The position numbers were made by a program, and so were the translations under genes. Below, one piece after another: positions 33,652 through 42,460 of a DNA stretch of 64,000 nt; the first letter of the stretch is position 1, and the number at the start of each line of letters is the position of its first letter. The DNA is from Bacillus sp. REN16. Its GTDB lineage: Bacteria > Bacillota > Bacilli > Bacillales > Bacillaceae_L. The notes below the pieces were generated by a model. It made no database searches. It was not told the DNA's origin and saw only the letters and a program-made list of their open reading frames with translations. Where the stretch lies: NCBI RefSeq assembly GCF_020731355.1, contig NZ_JAJFZK010000008.1:163844-227843 (forward strand). Direction: 5' to 3'.

Positions 33652-34743
33652 CTAGCCTTGAAGGCCGGAATGTATGAATTCCAAATTCACGTGAACATTT
33701 ACTGGTATTGAAGGGTAAAGTTCATAAAATGATTCTTCATTCCAGTCCTTATCTTGTGAACGAACAATATTTCCGATTCCTAAGGGATCAACCCCTTTTT
33801 CTTGAAAGGTAGTTATTAGATCCTCTACATCTTTTTTTACGTCTTTCGCAATAATTTTCTTTAACGTTACAATATCGTTTGTGTTTGTTAAATCATACCG
33901 TTGTGGGCGATGGGTTATCGTCCAGATAAGATTCATCGTAAGATTTACTTGTTGTTTGCTTTTTATCCATTCCCATGTGTTTCTGCTTCGGAAACCTTGG
34001 ACAACGATTGCTTCCTGCCGATCTTCATTTTGAAAATCAATTTCAAACATTGCTTGTGTCCGATAATCTTTAAGAATCGAAAATATAAAGGTTTGTTCCA
34101 CGTTTAAATGAAGCTTGAACGTATCATCTTTAAAAATTCCAACTTTATCCACTTGGATCTTTCCGTTTTTGTCAATTGTTATCATTGGTAAATATGGATC
34201 CATTCCTTCTCCATAAAAATGATTTAAGAAGACGTGGAGATTCATGGTTGGAATTATTTGTCCTGTCATATTTTGTTTGATTTGATCGGCTAATGTTAGA
34301 TCTCCTTGTTTTTTCAAGGCTTTAAGTGATTCCTCAGCAGAGTGAGTGGAAGCGACAATTTGAATATTCGTTCCGATTTTTGGATTCACAAGAATACGAT
34401 CTACCACATCACGAATTCCAGCCTCAGAATAGTCTTTTCCTAAAACCAATACCCTCGTTTTGGCTAATTCAACAGGAGTACTCGTATGAGTTGCCATCCT
34501 ATGTGATAATATAGCAGCTACATCCGCTTCTTCTTGTAAATACTCAATTTTATCGTTTGTCTTACTTTTTGTATATTCGGGAATAAGGGCAGTTCCAATC
34601 AATTCCCCCCTATCATTTAAGTCAAATCCAAAGACATGAATAATGCTTAATTTGTCGACTATTCTCATTCTTGTACAGCCAACAAGGGTTACCAAACAAG
34701 CAAATACTAAAAATAATATGATCGCTTTTCTCCACTTGTCCAT
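33652..34743 (-). CDS. Spore germination lipoprotein, Ger(x)C family
   Basis: 363 residues. Signal peptide with lipobox LVGC (Cys about 23) then GerAC domain: VDKLSIIHVFGFDLNDRGE, TRVLVLGKDYSEAGI, DPYLPMI, and the C-terminal ending NVHVNLEFIHSGL. It is the lipid-anchored C subunit of a germinant receptor. Lies between the A and B genes; B. subtilis gerA has the order A-B-C. Confidence 0.9.
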   Translation of the reverse strand: MDKWRKAIILFLVFACLVTLVGCTRMRIVDKLSIIHVFGFDLNDRGELIGTALIPEYTKSKTNDKIEYLQEEADVAAILSHRMATHTSTPVELAKTRVLVLGKDYSEAGIRDVVDRILVNPKIGTNIQIVASTHSAEESLKALKKQGDLTLADQIKQNMTGQIIPTMNLHVFLNHFYGEGMDPYLPMITIDKNGKIQVDKVGIFKDDTFKLHLNVEQTFIFSILKDYRTQAMFEIDFQNEDRQEAIVVQGFRSRNTWEWIKSKQQVNLTMNLIWTITHRPQRYDLTNTNDIVTLKKIIAKDVKKDVEDLITTFQEKGVDPLGIGNIVRSQDKDWNEESFYELYPSIPVNVHVNLEFIHSGLQG

Positions 34744-34772
34744 ATTTTCAATCTCAGCCTTTTTATCATATT

Positions 34773-36281
34773 TTACTCTGAATTTAGACCATCTTCAGAA
34801 TCTTGATTTGCAGCGGGCTTAAATCTAATAAAACTTAAAGGTCGATAAAATGATTGGCGTTTTCCATCCCCTTCGTAACTCGGTCTAAAAAATGAATAAA
34901 TGACGCCCCCTTTTCGGTAGGGGTAAAGTGGTACTAAATATGGTATACCAAGTGATTTTAAACGTAGTAAGTGCCCAATTAAGAATAATATCCCTACATA
35001 AATCCCCAACCCTCCCCAAATGGCAGCGAGAATAATAAACGGATATCTTAACAACCGTACCGCATTTGACATTTTATATATCGGTGTTGTAAATGAAGAT
35101 AATGCTGCTAGTGCAACAATGATTAACAAAATATTACTTGTTAGTGCTGCTTGAACTGTCGCTTGTCCAATTACGATACCCCCAACAATCCCAAGAGTTT
35201 GCCCAATTTTTGTTGGAAGACGGGCTCCTGCTTCTCTCAGAAGGTCAATAGTTACCTCTAAAAATAATGCCTCTATAAATGGAGGGAAAGGAACATTGGC
35301 CCTCGAGAAAATAAGTGGACCTAGTAAATCCTTCGGTATCACTTCAAAATGGTAGGTTAAAATCGCCACATAAAACGCAGTGGCAAAAATGGAAAACAAC
35401 ATACCAAATATGCGAATTAATTTAAAAAAAGATGCAATCACGGTAGGAATATAAAAATCCTCTGGAGTTGAGAAAAAGTCCATCAGTGTAACAGGTCCAA
35501 TTACAGCATAAGGGGATTTATCACACATCATTATAATTTCGCCTTTTAAAAGTGCTGCTGAGGCACGATCGACTCTTTCAGTTGAAATAAATAACGGGAA
35601 TGGTGAACGAGAGTGATCAGAAATCATTTGTTCCAGTTCAGTACTATCGAATACACTATCCACATCAAGATCCAATATCCGTTGTTTCGCTGTATTGATA
35701 TACTGCGGATTCGTTACTCCTTCTATGTAGGCAACGACGACAGTTGTATTGGACCTAGTACCAATCGTGAATTCCTCAATAATCAAGTCTGTTGTGGCTA
35801 ACGTATCCCTTAATAAATGAAGATTAGAGTTAAGGTCTTCGATAAATCCTACCTTTGGACCAATGACACTAAATTCATTTTCTGTTTCATTTGTTTCACG
35901 CTGGCCAAGTCTTGAATTTCCAATGTTCAGCAGGGCAATTTCATCTAACTGATTTTTAAAATAAGCAGCAACTGCACCTAAATGTAATCCTTTTTCAAGG
36001 TCCTGCGCACTTTTTATAAATTGAATATTTTCAATCGGAATAATATTTTTTAAATCAGAAAGCTGCTTTACATCTGTAATTTTTTCCTTCAATGTTACTA
36101 AAACAGACTGTTGAAGGGTATTCATATCAACCATCGTACTAAAAAAGCCAATTTCGAAAAGTTCATAAGACAGGACAGGGGAGAATGTTGTAAAATCAGC
36201 TGACTTTTTTGACTGTTGAAAGACTTCAGCAATCGTTCGCTCTTTCGTTTCATAATGTGACGGCAAAACTTTTCGCTTCAT
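34773..36281 (-). CDS. Spore germination protein, GerAA family
   Basis: 502 residues. Soluble N-terminal half (about 1-240), then membrane helices and the conserved RANVPFPPFIEALFLEVTIDLLREAGARLP motif seen in two parts at about 325-355, GIVGGIVIGQA and SNAVRLLRYPFIILAA. A subunit of the germinant receptor and first gene of the operon. A sigma-G-like promoter lies 37-67 bases upstream. Confidence 0.92.
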   Translation of the reverse strand: MKRKVLPSHYETKERTIAEVFQQSKKSADFTTFSPVLSYELFEIGFFSTMVDMNTLQQSVLVTLKEKITDVKQLSDLKNIIPIENIQFIKSAQDLEKGLHLGAVAAYFKNQLDEIALLNIGNSRLGQRETNETENEFSVIGPKVGFIEDLNSNLHLLRDTLATTDLIIEEFTIGTRSNTTVVVAYIEGVTNPQYINTAKQRILDLDVDSVFDSTELEQMISDHSRSPFPLFISTERVDRASAALLKGEIIMMCDKSPYAVIGPVTLMDFFSTPEDFYIPTVIASFFKLIRIFGMLFSIFATAFYVAILTYHFEVIPKDLLGPLIFSRANVPFPPFIEALFLEVTIDLLREAGARLPTKIGQTLGIVGGIVIGQATVQAALTSNILLIIVALAALSSFTTPIYKMSNAVRLLRYPFIILAAIWGGLGIYVGILFLIGHLLRLKSLGIPYLVPLYPYRKGGVIYSFFRPSYEGDGKRQSFYRPLSFIRFKPAANQDSEDGLNSE

Positions 36282-36317
36282 ACATCCACCCCCATAACAG
36301 GTTAAAAATGGTCATTT

Positions 36318-36348
36318 TAGTATGAAGCAACTTTAATGGAATTATGTA
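36318..36348 (-). promoter_or_regulatory. Predicted sigma-G promoter of the germination operon
   Basis: On the minus strand a -35 TACATA and a -10 CATACTA are separated by 18 bases. The -10 matches the forespore sigma-G consensus fully; the -35 is one or two changes off TGAATA. Forespore expression is what germinant receptors need. Confidence 0.65.
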
Positions 36349-36471
36349 CCTAATCGAAAATAAAGGTATTTTTTGATATTTGTCAGTTTCGTTTTGAAAT
36401 ATTTTCGGCATATTGGGGGATATTACCACTTATGAAGGCGAGGAAGTGGATGGGGGAAATCCTTATACATC

Positions 36472-37260
36472 ATGAGAAACTATACGAATGATAATACGGC
36501 AAGGCGTTATATAGCGGATGTCAGTATGTTTGGTACAGCTATCATTTATTTGAGAAACCCATATATTATGGGCTGGTGGTCGGCTGCTTTTCCGGGCTTC
36601 GGCCACATTATGTTAGGTAAATTTCATAGGGGTTACCTCCTTATTATTTGGGAAATTATTATAAATCTTAAAGCAAACATAAATTTAGCAATGATCCATT
36701 CGTTTCACGGAAATATTGAGGTGGCTAAGGATATATTGGATACAAGATGGCTTCTCATTTACATCCCTGTATATATATTTAGTGTTTGGGATAGCTATCG
36801 TTCAACGATTGATCTGAATAGGATCTATATCTTGGCTGACCATGAAGATCATCGTTTTAACACGTTTAGTATGGGCGCGGCAGGTATGAACTACTTAGAT
36901 AAAAGAAATCCGGTATTGGCTTTTGTATGGTCGGTTTTTATGCCAGGGCTAGGGCATCTTTATAACCATAAGACGATTTCAGCCTTCTTTATCATCATTT
37001 GCAGCGTCGTCTTTTTTTATTTTTCTCATGCACTTGAAGCGGCCTCTTTATTGTTTCTAGGGAAAATAGATGAAGCCACAGCAGTTTTGGACCCAGAGTG
37101 GTTTATGTTCTTGCCATCTGTTTTTGGGTTTGCGATATATGATTCTTATATAAATGCTGTTGAAAATAATAACCTCTATGACAGGGAACAGCGTAAATAC
37201 CTACGAGAAAATTATCAGTCTAGCCAATTTCAAGTTCTAAAAGGACAAAAAGTGAAGTGA
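36472..37260 (+). CDS. Membrane protein made of two tandem homologous halves
   Basis: 262 residues, not recognised by name. Two copies of one module are clear: residues about 29-120 and 146-238 both run from an NP-x10-PG-x-GH motif (AFPGFGHIMLG; VFMPGLGHLYN) through two helices to a LD-x2-W...W/YDSY...N motif (VWDSYRSTIDLN; IYDSYINAVENN). Four to six helices. Divergent from the germination operon and followed five bases later by the next gene. The upstream ribosome site (GGGGGAAAT) is distant from the ATG. Confidence 0.7.
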   Translation: MRNYTNDNTARRYIADVSMFGTAIIYLRNPYIMGWWSAAFPGFGHIMLGKFHRGYLLIIWEIIINLKANINLAMIHSFHGNIEVAKDILDTRWLLIYIPVYIFSVWDSYRSTIDLNRIYILADHEDHRFNTFSMGAAGMNYLDKRNPVLAFVWSVFMPGLGHLYNHKTISAFFIIICSVVFFYFSHALEAASLLFLGKIDEATAVLDPEWFMFLPSVFGFAIYDSYINAVENNNLYDREQRKYLRENYQSSQFQVLKGQKVK

Positions 37261-37265
37261 TATGA

Positions 37266-37724
37266 ATGCAGTTGTTTGCAACATTTGATAGCCATGGCTA
37301 TCTTGAAATAGCAATCGCGGCAATAGAAAAAAAAGGGATCAAGAGCGAAAACATTTTCGCTGTTCCGCTTGATAATCGAACTGAGGACCTAAAACTATTT
37401 GATACCTTGCACCGGTCAGATGGAACCACCCTTATTGATATTGGGGTGGCACTTGCTACTGCATTTTCCGTAATTGGCGCAAGCGTCGGGTTCAAACTGA
37501 CTTGGGGCCCCATCTATTGGGGGTTAATTGGTGCTGCCATAGGATTTATAGTCGGGCTTTTAATTAGGTTATTCGTGGAAACAGTCTATAAAAAGAAAAA
37601 AAGATTAAAAAAAGGGAAAATCGCAGAAATCATCCTCATCATTGATTGTGAAGAAACAGAAGCGAAACAAGTCGAGTCTATTTTATGGGAACATTTTGCC
37701 ATGGGAGTAGCACTAATTCAATAA
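37266..37724 (+). CDS. Small membrane protein with central glycine-rich helices
   Basis: 152 residues. An N-terminal region FATFDSHGYLEIAIAAIEKKGI resembles general-stress/DUF1269-like folds; then two helices (about 60-78, 82-103) rich in Gly and Ala, a Lys-rich stretch (KKKKRLKKGK) and a soluble end. Function unknown. Probably co-transcribed with 36472; a clear terminator follows. Confidence 0.65.
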   Translation: MQLFATFDSHGYLEIAIAAIEKKGIKSENIFAVPLDNRTEDLKLFDTLHRSDGTTLIDIGVALATAFSVIGASVGFKLTWGPIYWGLIGAAIGFIVGLLIRLFVETVYKKKKRLKKGKIAEIILIIDCEETEAKQVESILWEHFAMGVALIQ

Positions 37725-37764
37725 ACATGGTAACGCTCATTTAAAGATCCAATGAAACAATATT

Positions 37765-37810
37765 AAAAATCAATGTAATTCGGTTATCCCGTAATTACAC
37801 TGATTTTGTT
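37765..37810. terminator. Bidirectional terminator
   Basis: AAAATCAATGTAATT pairs with AATTACACTGATTTT (one mismatch) around an 11-base loop, between convergent genes. Confidence 0.8.
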
Positions 37811-37816
37811 GTTTAC

Positions 37817-38299
37817 TTATTGAACGTCAAATTCTGCCGAAATCATGATTTCAGTTCCGTTTGTGGTTGGACAAGATAGTGTCTTAACAATTCGATATTC
37901 CCCCTGCGGTAGTTCCAAATTCAAATGAGTGAGCCAATAAACTTGGGTCACACTGCTATTTTCATTTAATATAAACCCAATGTCGGAGAATCCAGTGTAA
38001 ATATAAAAAACAGATTCCTTAAAAATCACACCGAACCATTGTCCATTATGCTTTTTCTCTATATAAAAGAAATGGCCGTACGCACATGCGTAACGATTGG
38101 TATTTTTTATAGTGGCAAAAATACTGGACGGAGAGGAAGAATAGGAAGTATCCGCTAGCGTTATCTTAATCCCCTTTTTGGAAGAACCTAACTCCTGAAT
38201 TGGAGCAGGTTCCTCATATGTGAGCGCCGAATTCTGTGGATTACATGAGGATAATATAATAAATAAAGTACTGATTAGAATATTATGAGTTGATTTCAT
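37817..38299 (-). CDS. Small lipoprotein with Ig-like domain
   Basis: 160 residues with an AAAGGAGG ribosome site. Signal peptide with lipobox LSSC (Cys about 19). The mature part has the strand pattern of bacterial immunoglobulin-like domains used in Bacillus lipoproteins: IFATIKNTNRYACAYG, FFYIEKKHNGQW, LPQGEYRIVKTL. Role unknown. It starts 15 bases after the prenyltransferase gene, so the two probably share a transcript. Confidence 0.7.
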   Translation of the reverse strand: MKSTHNILISTLFIILSSCNPQNSALTYEEPAPIQELGSSKKGIKITLADTSYSSSPSSIFATIKNTNRYACAYGHFFYIEKKHNGQWFGVIFKESVFYIYTGFSDIGFILNENSSVTQVYWLTHLNLELPQGEYRIVKTLSCPTTNGTEIMISAEFDVQ

Positions 38300-38314
38300 T
38301 CCAAGGTACCTCCT

Positions 38315-39244
38315 TTAAAAGGATGATAACCATAGGCTGGCAGCTAAAATGAATCCAAAGCCCATATGGTGTAACGCTGCCCGATTCATACCCTTGACCT
38401 CATCACTGCGGTTTGCACCGGGTTTGTAGGACATATTTAAGCGATATGCTAGCGGTAACGCCAGAATAACAGCAACAGTGAACAGTGGTAGAACATCGAT
38501 ACTAACTAGAGTAATAACCCAGAGATAAGCGAGAGATAGTAATATTGTTAATAACTGTGAGGCACGGACACGTCCAATGAACATCGGAAGTGTCTTGCGG
38601 ATTCCTTTATCCTTTTCAAGGTCGCGAATATTATTTGATAGAATCATAGAAAAAATTAAAAACATAAAGGGAACAATGACGGCTATGATTTCTATATCAA
38701 GTCTGTGTCCCTGAATGATATAGGAAAGAACCCCTGGAACAATCCCCATGCAAATCGCTGCATCGATTTCTCCTAAAGCAATGGAACATAAAGGGCGTGG
38801 ACCGGCGGAATAGCTGAGCCCTATTAAAAATCCAAAACCACCTACGGCTAGAATCCAATAAGTACTTTGGGATGCAATCCAAATACTGATTCCAATCGTG
38901 ATTAGGATCAGGACTGTGGCCACATAAGGAATAGTATGATAATTTGGACCCTTTCCAAATAAGGGATCGCCAGGGCGTACCCATTTTTCATGATCTTGCC
39001 CCTTTTGATAATCCAAATAATCATTTAGCATATTCATCGAAAATTGAACAAAAAGCCCAGCGATGATAATTGCGAAAAATAAATCTAATCTAACTGGCCC
39101 TTTTAAATAGGCTAAAGCAGTCCCGGCAAGTACAGGGCTTACGGTTCCTGTAAAGGTCATCGGACGTACAAGCTGAAACCAGGAAGTACGATAGGTAAGG
39201 CGTTCATGCTTTTCGTGGATAAAGTGAATTTGATTCATGCCCAT
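38315..39244 (-). CDS. UbiA-family prenyltransferase, MenA-like
   Basis: 309 residues, eight or nine helices. Both Asp-rich motifs that bind magnesium-prenyl diphosphate are present: NMLNDYLDYQKGQD (about 72-85) and NNIRDLEKD (about 208-216). The arrangement is that of 1,4-dihydroxy-2-naphthoate prenyltransferases of menaquinone synthesis. It may be a second MenA-like enzyme; other menaquinone genes are not nearby. ATG 39244 after AGGAGGAAT. Confidence 0.8.
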   Translation of the reverse strand: MGMNQIHFIHEKHERLTYRTSWFQLVRPMTFTGTVSPVLAGTALAYLKGPVRLDLFFAIIIAGLFVQFSMNMLNDYLDYQKGQDHEKWVRPGDPLFGKGPNYHTIPYVATVLILITIGISIWIASQSTYWILAVGGFGFLIGLSYSAGPRPLCSIALGEIDAAICMGIVPGVLSYIIQGHRLDIEIIAVIVPFMFLIFSMILSNNIRDLEKDKGIRKTLPMFIGRVRASQLLTILLSLAYLWVITLVSIDVLPLFTVAVILALPLAYRLNMSYKPGANRSDEVKGMNRAALHHMGFGFILAASLWLSSF

Positions 39245-39262
39245 TTTCTTATTCCTCCTTTA

Positions 39263-39760
39263 TCAAAATAAAATCATCAAAGCTAGAAGCGCGACAAATC
39301 CAAAAACCTCAATCGATTCAACTGCTGCTGTAAGGAATAAGGCTTTATATAAGGGTTTAGCGTTTCCTTTTTCGGCAAGCTCCCAAATGGAGTCATTAAA
39401 AAGGACCTTCATTGTTTGCCTGTATCCAACGAGTACTCCCCAAGCCAATGTAATGATTCCGATTATGAATGCTGCAAACCAGATGTTACCGTAGCGTGTA
39501 TGCCATACATCATGCCAGCTATCAATCGGGCCAGCAACAGTTCCAAGTAGAATTCCGGTGATAATAACGACTGCACCTATAAGTGTAAATTTCCAGTGTG
39601 AACGTTTCATGAGCGTTTTAAGGAAAAGACGCTGTTCTGGAACCTTCAATATATTTAGAGCCGGAAAAACACCCCAGCCCATAAACAGCAAACCGCCCAC
39701 CCAAATAATCGCGAGCAGAATATGAAATCCCTTCAATAAAAGGTACAATTCCCAAGACAT
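39263..39760 (-). CDS. CopD-like membrane protein
   Basis: 165 residues, four helices, with HILLAIIWVGGLLFMGWGVFPAL at the start, HWKFTLIGAVVIITGILLG, and WHTRYGNIWFAAFIIG. This His-containing four-helix layout is that of CopD/DUF4149-like proteins linked to copper handling or heme. Assignment is tentative. I chose ATG 39760 after GGTGAT; a TTG at 39772 is an alternative start. Ends 18 bases before the prenyltransferase gene. Confidence 0.65.
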   Translation of the reverse strand: MSWELYLLLKGFHILLAIIWVGGLLFMGWGVFPALNILKVPEQRLFLKTLMKRSHWKFTLIGAVVIITGILLGTVAGPIDSWHDVWHTRYGNIWFAAFIIGIITLAWGVLVGYRQTMKVLFNDSIWELAEKGNAKPLYKALFLTAAVESIEVFGFVALLALMILF

Positions 39761-39908
39761 TTTTATCACCAACTGCCTTTTTCTTCATTATAAAACGGTC
39801 TAACTTTAAAAAATGTGACCTGCATCAATTTTGAGAAACTGTCACATTTTCGCCTCAAATTAAAGGAGGGGATTATTATTGCTTTTGTACAAGTTTCCCT
39901 GTCAAGGA

Positions 39909-40483
39909 CGCAAATATTGTGCCGAAAATGCAAAAGGTGGACCGAAGAAGCAAATATTGTGCTGAAAATGCAAAAAGTGGAACGGGGACGCAAATATTGT
40001 GCCGAAGATGCAAAAGGTGGACCGATTAGAAGCAAATATTGTGCTGAAAATGCAAAAGGTGGACCGAAGAAACAAATATTGTGCCGAAGATGCAAAAGGT
40101 GGACCGATTAGAAGCAAATATTGTGCTGAAAATGCAAAAGGTGGACCGAAGAAACAAATATTGTGCCGAAGATGCAAAAAGTGGACCGAAAATGCAAATA
40201 TTGTGCTGAAGATGCAAAAGGTGGACCGAAGAAGCAAATATTGTGCTGAAGATGCAAAAGATGGACCGAAGAAGCAAATATTGTGCTGAAAATGCAAAAG
40301 GTGGACCGAAGAAGCAAATATTGTGCCGAAGATGCAAAAAGTGGACCGAAGAAGCAAATATTGTGCTGAAAATGCAAAAGGTGGACCGAAGAAGCAAATA
40401 TTGTGCTGAAAATGCAAAAGGTGGACCGAAGAAGCAAATTTTGTCCCGAGGATGCAAAAAGTGGAATGAAGACTCAAATCCGT
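39909..40483. repeat. Array of about fourteen 40-bp units
   Basis: CAAATATTGTG recurs at 39911, 39951, 39991, 40033, 40073, 40115, 40155, 40195, 40235, 40275, 40315, 40355 and 40395, with a degenerate copy at 40434: a 40-bp period with 2-base insertions in two units. Each unit is two related 20-base halves (GCAAATATTGTGCTGAAAAT and GCAAAAGGTGGACCGAAGAA, 12 of 20 identical). Open frames across the array in several frames are a by-product of the stop-free unit. It fills most of the 920-base space between the CopD-like gene and rlmCD; the remainder holds only the rlmCD leader. Confidence 0.9.
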
Positions 40484-40696
40484 GAATATGCCACCTTTGA
40501 TAAGCAAGATTCAGTGGATTGTTAATACTTTCTAAGGCTATAAGAATTCCAAATTTACAGTTTGTGCTTTATACTGGGTTAGTATGTTGTAAAATAGGAT
40601 AGAAATGGACTATACTTATATTTTTTATGAAACCCGATAACTAAAATGAATGAACCCAATATAGATAACTAGTTTTAACCGAGGGAGGAACAATAA

Positions 40697-42085
40697 TTGG
40701 CACTAACAAAACCAGAAACAATGATTGTTGAGATAAAGAGTTTAGATGAAAAGGGATCAGGGCGGGGAAACGTCTGGCGCGAAAATGAGCATGGTAATAA
40801 AAAGAAGCTAAAGCTCACAATTCCACAAACCCTTATTGGTGAACAAGTTCGTGTCACAGTTGATCAGCCTGACCGCAAACGAAGAAGAGTCCCGGCTGGT
40901 GAAATCCTTACATCAAATGAACAGCGAATTGCACCAGCTTGTCCACATTTTGAAAAATGTGGCGGTTGCGTATGGCAGCATTGGGACTACAATGGTCAGC
41001 TTCAGTACAAAACCGATTATGTGAAACGGCAAGTTGAATCACAGGGCTTCGATCCGGACCTTGTTAAAGATACCATTGGCATGGACGAACCTTGGCGTTA
41101 CCGTAACAAAATGGAATTTACATTCTCACCTGATGGGGCACTTGGTTTACATGAACAAGGAAATTTCCGAAAAATCATTTCCCTTGAAACATGCCTAATC
41201 GCAGGTGAAAAAATGGTGGAAGGTGCGATGGAGGTAGCTAAGTGGGCTAAGGACCATCGCCTACCAGGTTATAACAAAGATCAGCATGAGGGACTTCTTC
41301 GCCATCTGATGGTGAGACAATCCTTTGCAACTGGTGAAATCATGCTTGCCCTTTTTGCAACCGAAGCACCAGAGGGGAAACTGCAAGAAGCGGCGGATGA
41401 TTTAGTCAAACGCATTGAAGAAAAATTCCCAGAGGTAAAAAGTTTATTATGGCTTGAAAATACAGATTGGGCGGACCGCACGCAATCTGAAAAGACACAT
41501 GTATTAGCGGGTCGCGATTTTATTTACGACGAAATGGATGGATATCGTTTCCGCGTTTGGTTTGATACATTCTTCCAAACAAATCCAACCCAAGCTCAAA
41601 AATTAGTTGATCTAGCGGTTGAAATGGGCGAGCCGAAGAAAACCGAAAAAATGATTGATCTTTTCTGTGGTGTCGGCACATTTTCATTGCCGTTCGCAAG
41701 CCGGGTTGAAAAGCTTGCGGGAATTGAAATCGTTGAAAGCTCGATTGAATCTGCTAAGAGAAATGCAAGTGACAATGGTTTATCTAACACTTACTTCTTA
41801 GCCAAGGATGCGAGAAAAGGAATCGACGAAGTGCTTGAGAGCTTTGGAAGACCTGAACTGCTCTTACTCGATCCTCCACGCTCAGGAGCTGGCGGCAAGG
41901 TAATGAGAAGAATTGGCCGTTCACAGCCAGAAAGAATCGTCTATGTTTCATGTAATCCAGAGACTTTCGCAACGGATATTAAAGAACTTGAACCATTCGG
42001 ATATACATTAAAAGTTGTGCAGCCAGTGGACCTATTCCCCCATACTGTGCATGTTGAAGCCGTTGCATTACTTGTAAAAGAATAA
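40697..42085 (+). CDS. rlmCD: 23S rRNA (uracil-C5) methyltransferase RlmCD
   Basis: Methylates uracils 747 and 1939 of 23S rRNA in Gram-positives. 462 residues: TRAM domain (about 1-60, MIVEIKSLDEKGSG), Fe-S cluster cysteines in CPHFEKCGGCVWQH (about 76-89) with a further Cys near 160 (LETCLIAG), and a Rossmann methyltransferase domain with DLFCGVGTFSLP, LLLDPPRSG, and the catalytic Cys in VYVSCNPETF. TTG start after GAGGGAGGA. Confidence 0.93.
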   Translation: MALTKPETMIVEIKSLDEKGSGRGNVWRENEHGNKKKLKLTIPQTLIGEQVRVTVDQPDRKRRRVPAGEILTSNEQRIAPACPHFEKCGGCVWQHWDYNGQLQYKTDYVKRQVESQGFDPDLVKDTIGMDEPWRYRNKMEFTFSPDGALGLHEQGNFRKIISLETCLIAGEKMVEGAMEVAKWAKDHRLPGYNKDQHEGLLRHLMVRQSFATGEIMLALFATEAPEGKLQEAADDLVKRIEEKFPEVKSLLWLENTDWADRTQSEKTHVLAGRDFIYDEMDGYRFRVWFDTFFQTNPTQAQKLVDLAVEMGEPKKTEKMIDLFCGVGTFSLPFASRVEKLAGIEIVESSIESAKRNASDNGLSNTYFLAKDARKGIDEVLESFGRPELLLLDPPRSGAGGKVMRRIGRSQPERIVYVSCNPETFATDIKELEPFGYTLKVVQPVDLFPHTVHVEAVALLVKE

Positions 42086-42089
42086 TCAG

Positions 42090-42125
42090 ATGCCTGACCT
42101 CCTGTATTGGGGGTGGGCATTTTTG
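42090..42125 (+). terminator. Terminator of rlmCD
   Basis: ATGCCTGACCTCC pairs imperfectly with GGGGGTGGGCAT around TGTATT, followed by TTTT; five bases after the stop codon. Confidence 0.75.
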
Positions 42126-42137
42126 GTTTTCGGCTAA

Positions 42138-42341
42138 TATGAAGGACAATTTCCCCATGATTTTGACTCGGAATGTCCTTCATCGAGGTTATGAAGGACC
42201 ATTCGACGGTGAATTTACTTTGAAAAGTCCTTCATCGGGGCTATGAAGGACAAATTGGCTCGGGTTTTTCTTCATAATGTCCTTCATCGGGGTTATGAAG
42301 GACTTTACGACAGCGATTCCACTTTAAAAAGTCCTTCATCT
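42138..42341. repeat. Array of four 52-bp hairpin units, ABAB order
   Basis: ATGAAGGA starts at 42139, 42191, 42243 and 42295, exactly 52 bp apart. Each unit has arms ATGAAGGAC and GTCCTTCAT around a variable 27-base loop. Loops 2 and 4 share CGAC-G-GA and ACTTT-AAAA, whereas 1 and 3 share CTCGG, so the higher-order period is 104 bp. It starts just after the rlmCD terminator; nothing else is seen before the helicase gene. Confidence 0.85.
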
Positions 42342-42460
42342 GGGCCTGCCAAACTCGGAGCCTGAAACTTTTTTTTATTTCCTTATAAATCTAGTATTAT
42401 AAGTCTATATATTCCTAACTAAATATTTAAGATTAATAGGGTACAAAAGGTGTGATAAAT

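Noticed and set aside
39909..40483. Possible CRISPR array
   Set aside because: Units are contiguous and the supposed spacers are themselves repeats; no cas genes are present.
39902..40507. Long open frames of up to about 200 codons on both strands
   Set aside because: They arise because the 40-bp tandem unit has no stop in several frames and 40 is not a multiple of three; no ribosome site and no protein-like conservation.
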